A DNA stretch of 64,000 nt, taken from Caulobacteraceae bacterium. GTDB taxonomy: Bacteria > Pseudomonadota > Alphaproteobacteria > Caulobacterales > Aquidulcibacteraceae. Shown here in pieces: positions 36,560 through 45,731 of this stretch. A model generated the notes under the pieces. The model searched no databases. It worked only from the letters and a program-made list of their open reading frames with translations, and was not told the origin of the DNA. Within the stretch, counting starts at the first letter, position 1. Each line of letters starts with the position of its first letter. The translations under genes and the position numbers were made by a program. The DNA is taken from positions 124,001-188,000 of the forward strand of contig WRPF01000001.1 in assembly GCA_009773335.1 (NCBI GenBank), in the 5' to 3' direction.

Positions 36560-37188
36560 AGCAACCGCTGCACGAAGTTCGGCAGCCACGGCTGACGCTG
36601 GCGACGCAGGCGCTCGGCGGCGACGATGGACTTCAGTTGACCGTAGCAATTGTCGAGTTCGTCGTTGACGAGGACGTAGTCGTATCCGTCCCAGCGGCTG
36701 ATCTCGCTGTAGGCGTTCGACATGCGCTTCTTGATCACCGCGCGATGATCGGCGGCGCGCTCATCGAGACGCCGGCGCAACTCGATCATCGACGGCGGGA
36801 GGATGAACACCTTCACCACATCCGCCTGCGCGCTGTTCGTCAGCTGTTGCGCACCCTGCCAGTCGATGTCGAAAAGGACATCCCTGCCCTTGTCGAGCGC
36901 ATCGAGGATAGGCTCGCGCGGCGACCCGTAGAGATTGTCGTGCACTTCGGCCCATTCGAGAAAGCCGTCGGCGGCGCGATGCGCGCGAAATGCGTCCTTT
37001 GAAACGAAGACATAGTGCACGCCGTCGATCTCGCCCGGACGCGGCGGGCGCGTCGTCCAGGAAACCGAAAGCTCGACGTCCGCGTCGTCGCGCGTCAGCA
37101 GGCGGGTCAGCGTCGTCTTTCCGGCCCCGGAAGGACTGGAGAGCACGAGCATCAGCCCGCGGCGGCGGCGGATGACATTGGCTGGCAT
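36544..37188 (-). CDS. gmk: Guanylate kinase
   Basis: A 214-residue GMP kinase. P-loop SSPSGAGKTT at residues 17-26, SVSWTTRPPRPGEIDGVHYVFV for GMP binding, and DIDWQGAQQL. The N-terminus (VIRRRRGLMLVLSSPSG) is normal for alphaproteobacteria. It follows yicC by 4 bases on the same strand, a conserved pair. Confidence 0.97.
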   Translation of the reverse strand: MPANVIRRRRGLMLVLSSPSGAGKTTLTRLLTRDDADVELSVSWTTRPPRPGEIDGVHYVFVSKDAFRAHRAADGFLEWAEVHDNLYGSPREPILDALDKGRDVLFDIDWQGAQQLTNSAQADVVKVFILPPSMIELRRRLDERAADHRAVIKKRMSNAYSEISRWDGYDYVLVNDELDNCYGQLKSIVAAERLRRQRQPWLPNFVQRLLQEDT

Positions 37189-37192
37189 TGCA

Positions 37193-38083
37193 TCACTCGG
37201 CGTTGGCGCACTGTTCGCGGAACTGGTCGATCGCCGTCTTGAGGTCGAGGCCGATCCGCGTCAAGGCGAGATCGGAGGACTTGGAGCAGACGGTGTTGGC
37301 TTCGCGGTTGAGCTCCTGCGAAAGGAAATCCAGCCGCCGCCCCGCCGCGTCCGGCCCGCGAATCAGTGCGCGCGCCTCTTCAGCGTGCGCTTTCAGGCGC
37401 TCCAACTCCTCGCGAACATCGGCCTTCGTCGCCAGCAGTGCTGCCTCCTGCGCGAGGCGCAGCGGATCGACCACAACGTCCGGCGCCAGCGCCGCCAGCC
37501 GTTCCTGCAGACGCGCCGCAAGCGCGGGCGGTGCAAGTGCCGCATGGCCCCCGGCCGCAGCCGTGAGCGTTTCGACCCGCTCGATGACGCCCTCAAGCAC
37601 GGCGGCGAGGACACGCCCCTCCTGCGCGCGCGCGGCGGCCAGTGCATCGAATGCCGGCGCGATGCCGGCGCGGGCGCTCGCCTCGATCGCGGCGCGCGTC
37701 TCAGCCACGTCCTCAGACGTTTCCTCGAACACGAGCACGCCGCGCACCTGCAGCAGATCGCTCCAGTTTGCGGGCGCCACACGCCCCTCCGCCGTGTACT
37801 GCGCGCCGGCATCGAGCAGCTTCGACACGAAGGCATGATCGATCGACGCGCCGCCGCCGGCTTCGGCGTCGCGCGCGATGGTAAGCGTCGCCTGGATCGA
37901 GCCGCGCTTGAATCGTTGAGCGGCGGCGTCGCGCGCGACCGGCTCAAGCGCTTCAAACCCGCCAGGCAAGCGCACCTTGAAGTCGAGCCCGCGCCCGTTG
38001 ACGCTGCGTACCTCCCATATCCAGCGCCGCCCGGCGATCGCGCCGTCCGATCGTCCGAACCCGGTCATTCCGGAAATGGCCAT
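37193..38083 (-). CDS. yicC: YicC/YloC-family endoribonuclease
   Basis: A 296-residue YicC protein (YicC-like N-terminal domain, DUF1732 C-terminal domain). E. coli YicC cleaves RNA such as the sRNA RyhB. MTGFGRSDGAI at the start, WEVRSVNGRGLDFKVRLP next, and the C-terminal FLSQELNREANTVCSKSSD signature. AAGGAAG before ATG at 38083 decides the start; a longer frame extends antisense into mltG. It sits 10 bases downstream of mltG and 4 bases upstream of gmk. Confidence 0.93.
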   Translation of the reverse strand: MAISGMTGFGRSDGAIAGRRWIWEVRSVNGRGLDFKVRLPGGFEALEPVARDAAAQRFKRGSIQATLTIARDAEAGGGASIDHAFVSKLLDAGAQYTAEGRVAPANWSDLLQVRGVLVFEETSEDVAETRAAIEASARAGIAPAFDALAAARAQEGRVLAAVLEGVIERVETLTAAAGGHAALAPPALAARLQERLAALAPDVVVDPLRLAQEAALLATKADVREELERLKAHAEEARALIRGPDAAGRRLDFLSQELNREANTVCSKSSDLALTRIGLDLKTAIDQFREQCANAE

Positions 38084-38093
38084 ATGTGCTTCC

Positions 38094-39113
38094 TTAGGGT
38101 CGTGCGCCGTCCGGCGCAGCGGCGCGCTGCCGTTCAACCTCACGCCAGCGAGCGACATTGCGATTGTGCTCTTCCACGGTCGCCGCGAAAACGTGCCCGC
38201 CCGTGCCGTCGGCCACGAAGAATATCTCGTCGGTTTCAGGCGGGTTGACGACGGCCTCGATCGCCGCGCGACCGGGATTTGCGATTGGCGTCGGCGGCAG
38301 CGCCGGGATGAAGTAGGTGTTGTAGGCCGTGCGCCGCTCAAGCTCGCTCTTGCGAATGCCGCGACCGAGAGGGCGGCCCTTCGAGATGCCGTAGATGATC
38401 GTCGGGTCCGACTGCAGCGGGATACCCCGGCGCAGGCGATTGACGAACGCCGCGGCGACACGGGGGCGCTCCGCGGCGACGCCGGTTTCCTTTTCGACGA
38501 TCGAGGCCAGCGTAATGGCCTCCTGCGGCGTCTTCAGCGGCAGGTTCTGCGCGCGCTTGGGCCACAACTCGTCGATCACGTCCTGCTGGTCGGCGCGCAT
38601 GCGTTCCAGCAGTTCTCCACGGTCCATGCCGCGCATGACCATGTAGGTCTCCGGCAGCAGCGATCCCTCGGGCAGGGTCGTCACGGTCAGTTCGCCGGTG
38701 AGTACATCCGACTTCTTCACGATGTCCAGGATCATGTCGCTCGTGAGCCCTTCCGCAATCGTGATCGGGTAGAGCCGCATTTTCCCTGACTCGATCTTCT
38801 CCAGAACGCTGCGCAGTGACTCGCCCGGTTCCGCCGCGTACTCGCCCGCCTTCAGCGCGCCCGCCTGCGCATAGAGCTCGGCCGCCGCGCGAAAGACCCA
38901 GGCATTCCGGATCACGCCTTCACGTTCGAGCGTACGGCCGATTTCCATCACGCCGTCGCCGCGATCGATGACGATCGAAACCTCGCGCGTCAGCGGACCC
39001 GGACGGTGAATTTCCCACAACGCGAATACCCCCGCCGCGAGGGCGAAGAACAGCAGCGTCCACAGCAGCGAGAAGAACGCTCCGAACGGCGAGCGCCGCC
39101 GATCGACGGCCAT
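38094..39113 (-). CDS. mltG: Endolytic murein transglycosylase MltG
   Basis: A 339-residue inner-membrane lytic transglycosylase (YceG family) that cuts nascent glycan strands and sets their length. One N-terminal membrane helix (about 12-33, FSLLWTLLFFALAAGVFALW), a LysM-like subdomain, then the catalytic domain with Glu207 in ASIVEKETGV and the later STIIYGISKGR/AYNTY region. The C-terminus (PPETDEIFFVADGTGGHVFA, EEHNRNVARWR) matches the family. Its start overlaps the fabF stop by one base (TGATG). Confidence 0.95.
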   Translation of the reverse strand: MAVDRRRSPFGAFFSLLWTLLFFALAAGVFALWEIHRPGPLTREVSIVIDRGDGVMEIGRTLEREGVIRNAWVFRAAAELYAQAGALKAGEYAAEPGESLRSVLEKIESGKMRLYPITIAEGLTSDMILDIVKKSDVLTGELTVTTLPEGSLLPETYMVMRGMDRGELLERMRADQQDVIDELWPKRAQNLPLKTPQEAITLASIVEKETGVAAERPRVAAAFVNRLRRGIPLQSDPTIIYGISKGRPLGRGIRKSELERRTAYNTYFIPALPPTPIANPGRAAIEAVVNPPETDEIFFVADGTGGHVFAATVEEHNRNVARWREVERQRAAAPDGARP

Positions 39114-40399
39114 CAGTCCACCGCCGTCAGGATCAACGCAGCGTTCGTGCCCCCGAAGCCGAAGGAGTTCGACATGGCGGCGCGTATCGGCCGTCGACGG
39201 GCGACGCGCGGCACCAGATCGATCTTCGTCGCGACCGAAGGGTTGTCCAGATTGAGCGTCGGGGGCGCGACGCCATCGCGGATCGCGAGGGTGCAAAATA
39301 CTGCCTCTACCGCCCCCGCGGCCCCGAGAAGATGTCCGATCGCCGACTTGGTCGAGGACATGGAAAGAGTGGATGCTGCGTCGCCGAAGACCCGCTCGAT
39401 CGCCTTGAGTTCGATCTCGTCGCCCATCGGCGTAGAGGTGCCGTGGGTGTTCAGATAGTCGATGTCGCAGGGCTGCATGCCGCTGTCGGCGAGCGCGGCC
39501 ATCATCGCGCGATAGCCGCCGTCGCCGTCTTCGGACGGCGAGGTGATGTGATACGCATCGCCGGACAGGCCGTAGCCCTTCACCTCGGCATACATGTGTG
39601 CGCCGCGCGCCTTGGCGTGTTCGTACTCTTCAAGAACAACCACGCCCGCGCCTTCGCCCATGACGAACCCGTCTCGATCCTTGTCGTAGGGCCGCGAGGC
39701 CTTCTCCGGCGTATCGTTGAAGGACGTCGACATGGCGCGCAGCGCGCAGAAGCCGGCGAAGCCGATGCGGCATACGGCGGCTTCCGTACCGCCGGCCACC
39801 ATCAGGTCTGCGTCGCCGTTCCGGATGAGCCGCGAGGCGTCGCCGATGGCGTGTGCGCCCGTGGCGCAGGCCGTGACAACTGAGTGATTGGGCCCCTTGA
39901 GACCGTACTTGATCGACACCTGACCGGACGCGAGATTGATCAGCGCGCCGGGAATGAAGAACGGGCTGATCTTGCGCGGGCCGTCACGCTCCAGCTGGAG
40001 CGCTGTATCGGCGATGGACGAGAGCCCGCCGATACCTGAACCGATCAGGACGCCGCTGCGCTTCTTCTCGGCCTCATCCGCCGGTGTCCAGCCGGAGTCG
40101 GCGACAGCCTCGTCCGCAGCCGCCACAGCGTATAGGATGAAGTCGTCGACGCGGCGCTGTTCCTTCGGCGACATCGCAGCATCCGGATTGAACGAGCCCG
40201 CAATGTCGGGCCCGCCCCCACCGCGGCCGTCCACACGCGGAACGACGCCCGCAACGCGGCACGGAAGGTCATCGACCTTCATGTGCTCGACGCGCTTGAT
40301 GCCGCTATCGCCCGCGAGGATGCGTTTCCACACATGCTCGCGACCGACGCCGACGGGCGTCACCAGACCAATGCCGGTAATGACTACGCGACGCGTCAA
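39113..40399 (-). CDS. fabF: Beta-ketoacyl-ACP synthase II
   Basis: A 428-residue KAS II condensing enzyme of fatty-acid elongation. Catalytic Cys178 (VVTACATGAHAIG), then His in NTHGTSTPMGD and His in KSAIGHLLGAAGA. The protein begins VVITGIGLVTPVG, and the only fitting start codon before it is TTG at 40399, with GGAG about 9 bases upstream; no ATG or GTG is available in the 16-base gap to acpP. The rare start may lower FabF relative to ACP. Glycines GRGGGGPD around residue 48 form a species-specific loop. Confidence 0.95.
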   Translation of the reverse strand: MTRRVVITGIGLVTPVGVGREHVWKRILAGDSGIKRVEHMKVDDLPCRVAGVVPRVDGRGGGGPDIAGSFNPDAAMSPKEQRRVDDFILYAVAAADEAVADSGWTPADEAEKKRSGVLIGSGIGGLSSIADTALQLERDGPRKISPFFIPGALINLASGQVSIKYGLKGPNHSVVTACATGAHAIGDASRLIRNGDADLMVAGGTEAAVCRIGFAGFCALRAMSTSFNDTPEKASRPYDKDRDGFVMGEGAGVVVLEEYEHAKARGAHMYAEVKGYGLSGDAYHITSPSEDGDGGYRAMMAALADSGMQPCDIDYLNTHGTSTPMGDEIELKAIERVFGDAASTLSMSSTKSAIGHLLGAAGAVEAVFCTLAIRDGVAPPTLNLDNPSVATKIDLVPRVARRRPIRAAMSNSFGFGGTNAALILTAVD

Positions 40400-40415
40400 G
40401 ACAGCGTCTCCGCGA

Positions 40416-40652
40416 TCAGCCGAGCTTGCTCTCGATGAAACGCACGGCATCGCCGACCGTCTGGATGTGCTCGGCGGCGTCATCTGGAATTTCGACGCCG
40501 AACTCTTCCTCGAACGCCATGACGAGTTCGACGTTGTCGAGCGAATCCGCACCGAGGTCGTCGATGAAGCTCGCCTTGTCGGTCACCTTGTCCGGAGCCG
40601 TCTCCAGATGCTTCACGACGATGGATTTAACGCGCTCAAAAACGTCGGACAT
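40416..40652 (-). CDS. acpP: Acyl carrier protein
   Basis: A 78-residue acidic ACP. The phosphopantetheine attachment Ser37 is in [10 protein letters not shown]. Lead sequence [16 protein letters not shown] and tail [13 protein letters not shown] are typical. TGAGGCG lies just before the ATG. The 149-base gap up to fabG is the largest in the cluster and probably carries an extra acpP promoter; it contains a GGCCCT/AGGGCC hairpin (40695-40716) followed on the minus strand by a T-rich tract closer to acpP. Confidence 0.98.
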   Translation of the reverse strand: MSDVFERVKSIVVKHLETAPDKVTDKASFIDDLGADSLDNVELVMAFEEEFGVEIPDDAAEHIQTVGDAVRFIESKLG

Positions 40653-40801
40653 AGACGCCTCACGATGTCGAAAAAAAGGGAACGAATGGCTCTTGGCCCT
40701 TCGGGTTCATAGGGCCGGATCGATAGACCGGCGCTCCGCTACCATACCTCTTTCAGCTTGGCTACCGGGCCGCGCCAACCCCTGCGGGTCATGCGGCGGG
40801 C

Positions 40802-41545
40802 TCAGATCATCGCCATACCGCCGTTGACGTGCAAGGTCTGTCCCGTGACGTAAGCAGCTTCGTCGCTGGCCAGATAGACCGCAGCTGCGGCGATATCGGC
40901 CCCCTCGCCCAGCCTCCCGAGCGGAATGCGGCCCAGCAGGGCCTCCTTCTGCTGTTCCGGCAGGACATCGGTCATCGGCGAGGCGATGAAGCCCGGCGCG
41001 ATGCAGTTGGCGGTGATGTTGCGGCTGGCCACCTCCTGCGCGAGCGCCTTGGTGAAGCCGATGATGCCAGCCTTGGAGGCGGCGTAGTTGGCCTGCCCCG
41101 GATTGCCGGTGACGCCAACCACGGAAGTGATGGCGATGATCCGCCCGTGCCGGCGCTTCATCATGCCGCGCAGCGCTGCGCGCGTGAGCCGAAAGTACGC
41201 TTCGAGATTCACCTTCTGCACGAACGACCAGTCTTCGTCCTTCATGCGCAGGAGCAGGCCGTCCTTCGTGACGCCGGCATTGGAAACGAGGATGTCGAGG
41301 CCGCCCAATGCTTCTTCGGCGCGCCCGATCAGTCCGTCCACAGCAGCTTCATCGGCGAGGTTGCACGGCACGACCGGATGCTGCGCGCCGATCTCTTTCT
41401 GCACCGCTTCCAGCGCCTCTGCGCGCGTTCCGGAGAGCGCCACCTTGGCGCCTTGCGCCGCAAGCGCGCGCGCGATTGCGCCGCCGAGGCCGCCGCTCGC
41501 GCCGGTTACAAGCGCGGTCTTTCCGCTCAGATCGAACATCGCCAT
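40802..41545 (-). CDS. fabG: 3-oxoacyl-ACP reductase FabG
   Basis: A 247-residue short-chain dehydrogenase that reduces 3-ketoacyl-ACP with NADPH. TGASGGLG near residues 14-21 binds the cofactor; catalytic Ser (IAITSVVGV), Tyr and Lys (NYAASKAG) are present; the end TGQTLHVNGGMAMI is FabG-specific. AAGGG lies before ATG at 41545. It is 10 bases downstream of fabD. Confidence 0.97.
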   Translation of the reverse strand: MAMFDLSGKTALVTGASGGLGGAIARALAAQGAKVALSGTRAEALEAVQKEIGAQHPVVPCNLADEAAVDGLIGRAEEALGGLDILVSNAGVTKDGLLLRMKDEDWSFVQKVNLEAYFRLTRAALRGMMKRRHGRIIAITSVVGVTGNPGQANYAASKAGIIGFTKALAQEVASRNITANCIAPGFIASPMTDVLPEQQKEALLGRIPLGRLGEGADIAAAAVYLASDEAAYVTGQTLHVNGGMAMI

Positions 41546-41555
41546 TTGGGGCCCT

Positions 41556-42494
41556 TCAGAGTGTTTTCGCGAAAGCTTCCAGTTGCGCCGGCTCGTTGAG
41601 CGCGATGCCCTCGGCGTCCGGCGCGCCGCGCTTGACCATGCCGGTAAGAACCTTGCCCGCGCCGATTTCGACAAAGCGCGTGACGCCCGCGTCCGCCATG
41701 GCAATGACGCTCTCACGCCAGCGCACCCGGCCTGTGACCTGCTCTACAAGCAAGCGACGGATCTCCGAGGGCGTAGCCGTCGGCTTCGTCGTGACGTTGG
41801 CGATGACCGGCACGACGGGCGGCGCGATCTCGACGGCGTCGAGCGCCTCGGCCATCGCCAGCGCCGCCGGTTGCATCAAAGGGCTGTGAAACGGCGCAGA
41901 CACATTGAGCAGGATCGCCCGGACACCGCGCGCCTTGGCTGCGTCGATCGCGGCGTTCACGCCATCCACAGAGCCCGAGATCACAACGTTTCCGACATTA
42001 TTATCGTTGGCGACCACGCAGATGCCTGCCTTCGCGCCTTCGGCGGCAATTTCCTCGGCGAGCTCCACATCGACCTTGCCGATGAGCGACGCCATGGCGC
42101 CCTCGCCCACCGGAACGGCGGCCTGCATCGCCTCGCCACGCTTGCGCAGCAGGCGCGCGGCATCGGCGACCGTGAACGCGCCAGCGGCAGCAAGCGCCGA
42201 ATACTCGCCGAGCGAGTGGCCTGCGACGCATGACGCCGACGCAACCTTCACGCCAAATTCCATATCAAGCGCACGCACAGCAGCAAGGCTCACCGCCATC
42301 AGCGCCGGCTGCGTGTTCGCGGTGAGCGTGAGGTCCGCCTCCTCGCCCTGCCACATGAGCCGCGAAAGTTTTTCGCCCAGCGCGTCGTCAACCTCCTCGA
42401 AGACCTGCCGCGCAGAGCCGAACGCGTCAGCGAACGCCTTGCCCATGCCGATGCTCTGGCTGCCCTGGCCGGGAAAGATGAATGCGAGGCTCAT
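41556..42494 (-). CDS. fabD: Malonyl-CoA:ACP transacylase
   Basis: A 312-residue FabD that loads malonyl groups onto ACP. FPGQGSQ at residues 7-13, active-site GHSLGE with Ser94, and the C-terminal PVIANVTTKPT and FVEIGAGKVLTGMVKR. First gene of the minus-strand fab cluster; the promoter should be in the 139-base gap shared with the divergent membrane-protein gene. Confidence 0.97.
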   Translation of the reverse strand: MSLAFIFPGQGSQSIGMGKAFADAFGSARQVFEEVDDALGEKLSRLMWQGEEADLTLTANTQPALMAVSLAAVRALDMEFGVKVASASCVAGHSLGEYSALAAAGAFTVADAARLLRKRGEAMQAAVPVGEGAMASLIGKVDVELAEEIAAEGAKAGICVVANDNNVGNVVISGSVDGVNAAIDAAKARGVRAILLNVSAPFHSPLMQPAALAMAEALDAVEIAPPVVPVIANVTTKPTATPSEIRRLLVEQVTGRVRWRESVIAMADAGVTRFVEIGAGKVLTGMVKRGAPDAEGIALNEPAQLEAFAKTL

Positions 42495-42633
42495 GTCTGG
42501 TGCGCCCTGGAGTGCGAAGGGGGCCCGCGTAGCGGAAGAGAACTGGCGCGACAAGCAGGCGATCAGGAACGTCGTTTACGCCGAATTCACTCCGATTGGC
42601 GATTTGTCTCTTCGGTCAAGAGGAAATGCGCGG

Positions 42634-43266
42634 ATGAACCGGGGCGTCGAAGGCGCGGAAATCGAACTTATGGGGGTCGCGATCGCGGCCGGGCTCCTTG
42701 CGCTCCTTGCGCCGGCGGCGACGGCGATCCTGCTTGCGTGCGGCATCGTCCATGTCTTCCTGACCAACCACCTCTCAGACCGCGGCGACATGGATCTGGC
42801 GCCGCTGATGGCGCTTGCCGGCATCGCGTTCGGCGCCGCGGCCTACGGCGCGCCGGGCGCTATCGGCGCGGCGCTTGTCTGGCGGTCGGCCGCCGAGATC
42901 GGGCGGTCGCGGGAGACCCAGGGGCTTTCCGAGCCGCTCTGGCTCGCGATTGCATACCGCTGGGCGCCGCTCTCAGCCGCGCTCCTCTTCCGTCTGGACG
43001 CGCCGCCCGAGGCGACACTCGCCGTCACATGCGTTGCAGCGGTTGCGCTGGGCGACTGGGCGCTGCGCCGCCTGGCGGAATGGCGCCTCGACGCGCCGCA
43101 GCCTTTCGACACCGCAGCCTATCTCGGTTCGCAGGCGCGGGTGCTGGCGCTCGTGTTCCTGATTCCGGACGCCTTTGCGAGCCTTACGGCGTTTGTCACG
43201 CTGACGATCGCCCGCAATATCGAAGCGCCGCGCGCCGCATCCCCGCGCTACGCTGCGGCGCTGTAG
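42634..43266 (+). CDS. Multi-pass membrane protein, unknown function
   Basis: I do not recognise this 210-residue protein. It has about five or six hydrophobic stretches (for example GVAIAAGLLALLAPAATAILLACGIVHVF, LAPLMALAGIAFGAAAY, VTCVAAVALGDWALRRL, VLALVFLIPDAFASL), so it should be an integral inner-membrane protein with short loops. Start at 42634 follows AGAGGA; a start at the ATG near residue 13 is possible. It is divergent from fabD, and its last 19 bases overlap the converging MBL gene. Confidence 0.6.
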   Translation: MNRGVEGAEIELMGVAIAAGLLALLAPAATAILLACGIVHVFLTNHLSDRGDMDLAPLMALAGIAFGAAAYGAPGAIGAALVWRSAAEIGRSRETQGLSEPLWLAIAYRWAPLSAALLFRLDAPPEATLAVTCVAAVALGDWALRRLAEWRLDAPQPFDTAAYLGSQARVLALVFLIPDAFASLTAFVTLTIARNIEAPRAASPRYAAAL

Positions 43267-44327
43267 TAGGCAACGCCGTCATCGCGGATGCGGACGCGCG
43301 CCTTGCCGCGCACAAGCAGACAATTCAGGTGAGCGATCGTCTCGCCCGTCGCCATTCCCAGGATATCGGGACCGATGGTCCGTGCGAACAACGCGCCGAA
43401 CAGGTCGACGACCCGCTTTTCTCCTTGTGCAAGGCGCTTTTCGATGCGCGCGAGCGTGCGCTCATGGCCGTCGACGAGGTGACGCGCACGCGCCTGCAGA
43501 CCGTAAAATGGTTCATTGTGCGAGGGCAGAACCAGCGGATTTCCCGTCACGACATCGTGGAGCTTTTCGCAACTGAATATCCAGTCGGTGAGCGGGTCGC
43601 CGTCGGGCTCCGTGGGAAACACGGACACATTCGAGGAAATGCGCGGCAGGATCTGATCGCCGGAGATGAAGACGTTCAGCTCCTTCTGCCACAGGCAGAC
43701 ATGCTCGGGGCTGTGACCATTGCCCGTCACAATCGCCCAGGGCCTGCCGCCGATATCGATGACTTCCTCATCGCTCAGACGACGGATTCCGTCCGGCAGG
43801 CGCGAGACGGCCTTGCCGAAGCCGCCAAACCGGACCCGGTAGGAATCGAGCGCATCCTCGTCCCAGCCCGCCGCACGATAGAACCGGACGCCCTCTTCCG
43901 GCGCTTCCCGGCCAGTGTCGGCGACCAGCATCCGGCACGTCACGTACTCAAGGCGGCTCATCCAGAGCCGGCATTCGAACTTCCTTGTGAACCAGCCGGC
44001 CAGACCGATGTGGTCAGGGTGCATGTGCGTGCAGATCACCCGCGTTATGGGTCGGCCCTTCAGGACATTCGCCAAAATCGAGCGCCAGTGCTCGCGGGTG
44101 GCCTCGGTGGCCACGCCTGTGTCCACCAGCGCATAGCCTTCGCCGTCCTCGATCAACCAGAGGTTGATCCACTGCAACACGAAGGGCAGCGGCATGCGCA
44201 CCCAGATCACGCCGGGCGCCACCTCGCGGGTCTCCCCCGCTCCCGGCGGCTCCCCGAAGGGGTACTCAAGCTTGGGCCGTGCGGGCGTCTCCGCCGCCGC
44301 ATCCTCAAGGCCGTCCATGGCGGTCAT
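43248..44327 (-). CDS. MBL-fold metallo-hydrolase
   Basis: A 359-residue metallo-beta-lactamase-fold protein without signal peptide. The metal motif THMHPDHIG gives His101, His103, Asp105 and His106; further ligands are likely in GNGHSPEH and SGDQILPR. The C-terminal helical extension (about 270-359) is typical of alphaproteobacterial MBL hydrolases close to thioesterase or glyoxalase-like groups; substrate unknown. GGAG precedes ATG at 44327; the longer frame upstream has no family match. Confidence 0.88.
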   Translation of the reverse strand: MTAMDGLEDAAAETPARPKLEYPFGEPPGAGETREVAPGVIWVRMPLPFVLQWINLWLIEDGEGYALVDTGVATEATREHWRSILANVLKGRPITRVICTHMHPDHIGLAGWFTRKFECRLWMSRLEYVTCRMLVADTGREAPEEGVRFYRAAGWDEDALDSYRVRFGGFGKAVSRLPDGIRRLSDEEVIDIGGRPWAIVTGNGHSPEHVCLWQKELNVFISGDQILPRISSNVSVFPTEPDGDPLTDWIFSCEKLHDVVTGNPLVLPSHNEPFYGLQARARHLVDGHERTLARIEKRLAQGEKRVVDLFGALFARTIGPDILGMATGETIAHLNCLLVRGKARVRIRDDGVAYYSAAA

Positions 44328-44474
44328 AGCGAACTCCGTTCTGGCGCGACGATGGCGCGAAGCCGTTACGGGGTAAAGGCGGGTCCGGGCGCTCGCCGCC
44401 AGGGCAGGCATCGCCTTGCGTTAACTTTCCCGCTAGGATCGACCTCGGGATACACTGCGAAGGGGAGCATGCGC

Positions 44475-45731
44475 ATGAAGCGCATCGCCATCTGCATGGA
44501 TGGGACGTGGCAGAAGCTGCGCCAGGACCGTCCTACCAACATCAACATCATCTCGCGTAGCATCTCGCTACACGCCGGCGATATGCAGCAGGCCGTCTTC
44601 TACACCCCGGGGGTCGGCTCGACCCTGGACGCCCTTCAGGGACACCAGTCGGGAATCAGCGGCTTTGCCGCGTCGCTCGGGTCGTTCGTCGGCGGCGTCT
44701 TCGGCGACGGCCTCGAGGACGCCATCCTCGACACGTATCTGCGCCTTGCGTTCAACTACGAGCCGGGCGACCAGATCTACATCTTCGGCTTCAGCCGCGG
44801 CGCATTTTCCGCACGCAGCCTTGCCGCGCTCATCGGCAAGTGCGGCATCCTGAGCCGCAGGTTCGCCGACAAGGCGGGCGAGGCCTTCGAGATCTACCGT
44901 GACCACGAAATCAAGTCCGACAGCGGCGTCGCCGTGGAGTTTCGCACCAACTACGGCAAGCAGGTTGGCGATGCCGTAGGCGCAAACCGGCGCGATTACC
45001 GTCCCGAAATCGCCTACCTCGGTATCTTCGACACCGTCGGGCAGCGCGGGTTGCCGTCAGCGCTCGGCCCCCTCTCGGACTGGGGCAACAAGAAGTACGC
45101 TTTCCACAATCTCGACCTTGGCAGTCATGTCAAATCGGCACGCCACGCGCTTGCGATCGACGAACGCCGCTCCGCGTTCCCTCCGACATTCTGGACCAAT
45201 ATTGAAAAGCTCAACGCCAGTTCGCGTGAGAACGGAGGTCCGGCGGACGCCTACCAGCAGCGCTGGTTTGTGGGCGCCCACGGGGATGTCGGCGGCGGCA
45301 ACCCTACGACCCTCTCCAGCTTTCCACTGGCATGGGTGGTCGAAGGCGCCGAGCGCGCCGGACTTGCATTTGACAGGGCGCCACACTCTCCGCTGACACA
45401 GACCCAACTGCCGCTCTGTCTGGACCCGTCACAGCCCATCACCCGTGCAAAATTTCCGAAGAGTCTCAGTCCGATCAACTGGTCCGGCCGCTGGCGTCGG
45501 ATCACCGACAGTCGCGAAGTGGTCGCGCGCGACATCGCCGAGCAAACGCTGCATCAGTCCGTGGCGCTGCGAACTGTCGCGCCGAGTCTCAGGAAAAGGC
45601 CCTACAAGCCGCCGCCGCTGAAGCCTTACACCGCCGCCTTGCAGGAAATCGCAGCGCCCGCGGCTCTATTGAACGCTCTGGTGGATCTCGTCACGCGTGA
45701 ACCAAAGAAGAAGCGCGGCCTGTTCGGTTGA
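44475..45731 (+). CDS. DUF2235 alpha/beta-hydrolase
   Basis: A 418-residue DUF2235 (T6SS phospholipase-effector Tle1-like) hydrolase. The N-terminus IAICMDGTWQ is the family hallmark; nucleophile Ser107 lies in GFSRGAF; the catalytic Asp region is GIFDTVGQRG and the His region GAHGDVGGG. No signal peptide. No T6SS, VgrG or immunity-like gene is adjacent, so a free-standing housekeeping lipase/esterase role is as likely as an effector. AGGGGAG gives better spacing to ATG 44475 than to 44469. Its TGA stop abuts the converging acyl-CoA dehydrogenase stop with no gap. Confidence 0.85.
   Translation: MKRIAICMDGTWQKLRQDRPTNINIISRSISLHAGDMQQAVFYTPGVGSTLDALQGHQSGISGFAASLGSFVGGVFGDGLEDAILDTYLRLAFNYEPGDQIYIFGFSRGAFSARSLAALIGKCGILSRRFADKAGEAFEIYRDHEIKSDSGVAVEFRTNYGKQVGDAVGANRRDYRPEIAYLGIFDTVGQRGLPSALGPLSDWGNKKYAFHNLDLGSHVKSARHALAIDERRSAFPPTFWTNIEKLNASSRENGGPADAYQQRWFVGAHGDVGGGNPTTLSSFPLAWVVEGAERAGLAFDRAPHSPLTQTQLPLCLDPSQPITRAKFPKSLSPINWSGRWRRITDSREVVARDIAEQTLHQSVALRTVAPSLRKRPYKPPPLKPYTAALQEIAAPAALLNALVDLVTREPKKKRGLFG

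Noticed and set aside
42738-44474. Long extension of the DUF2235 frame
   Set aside because: It is antisense to the MBL hydrolase; family homology begins at IAICMDGTW just after 44475.
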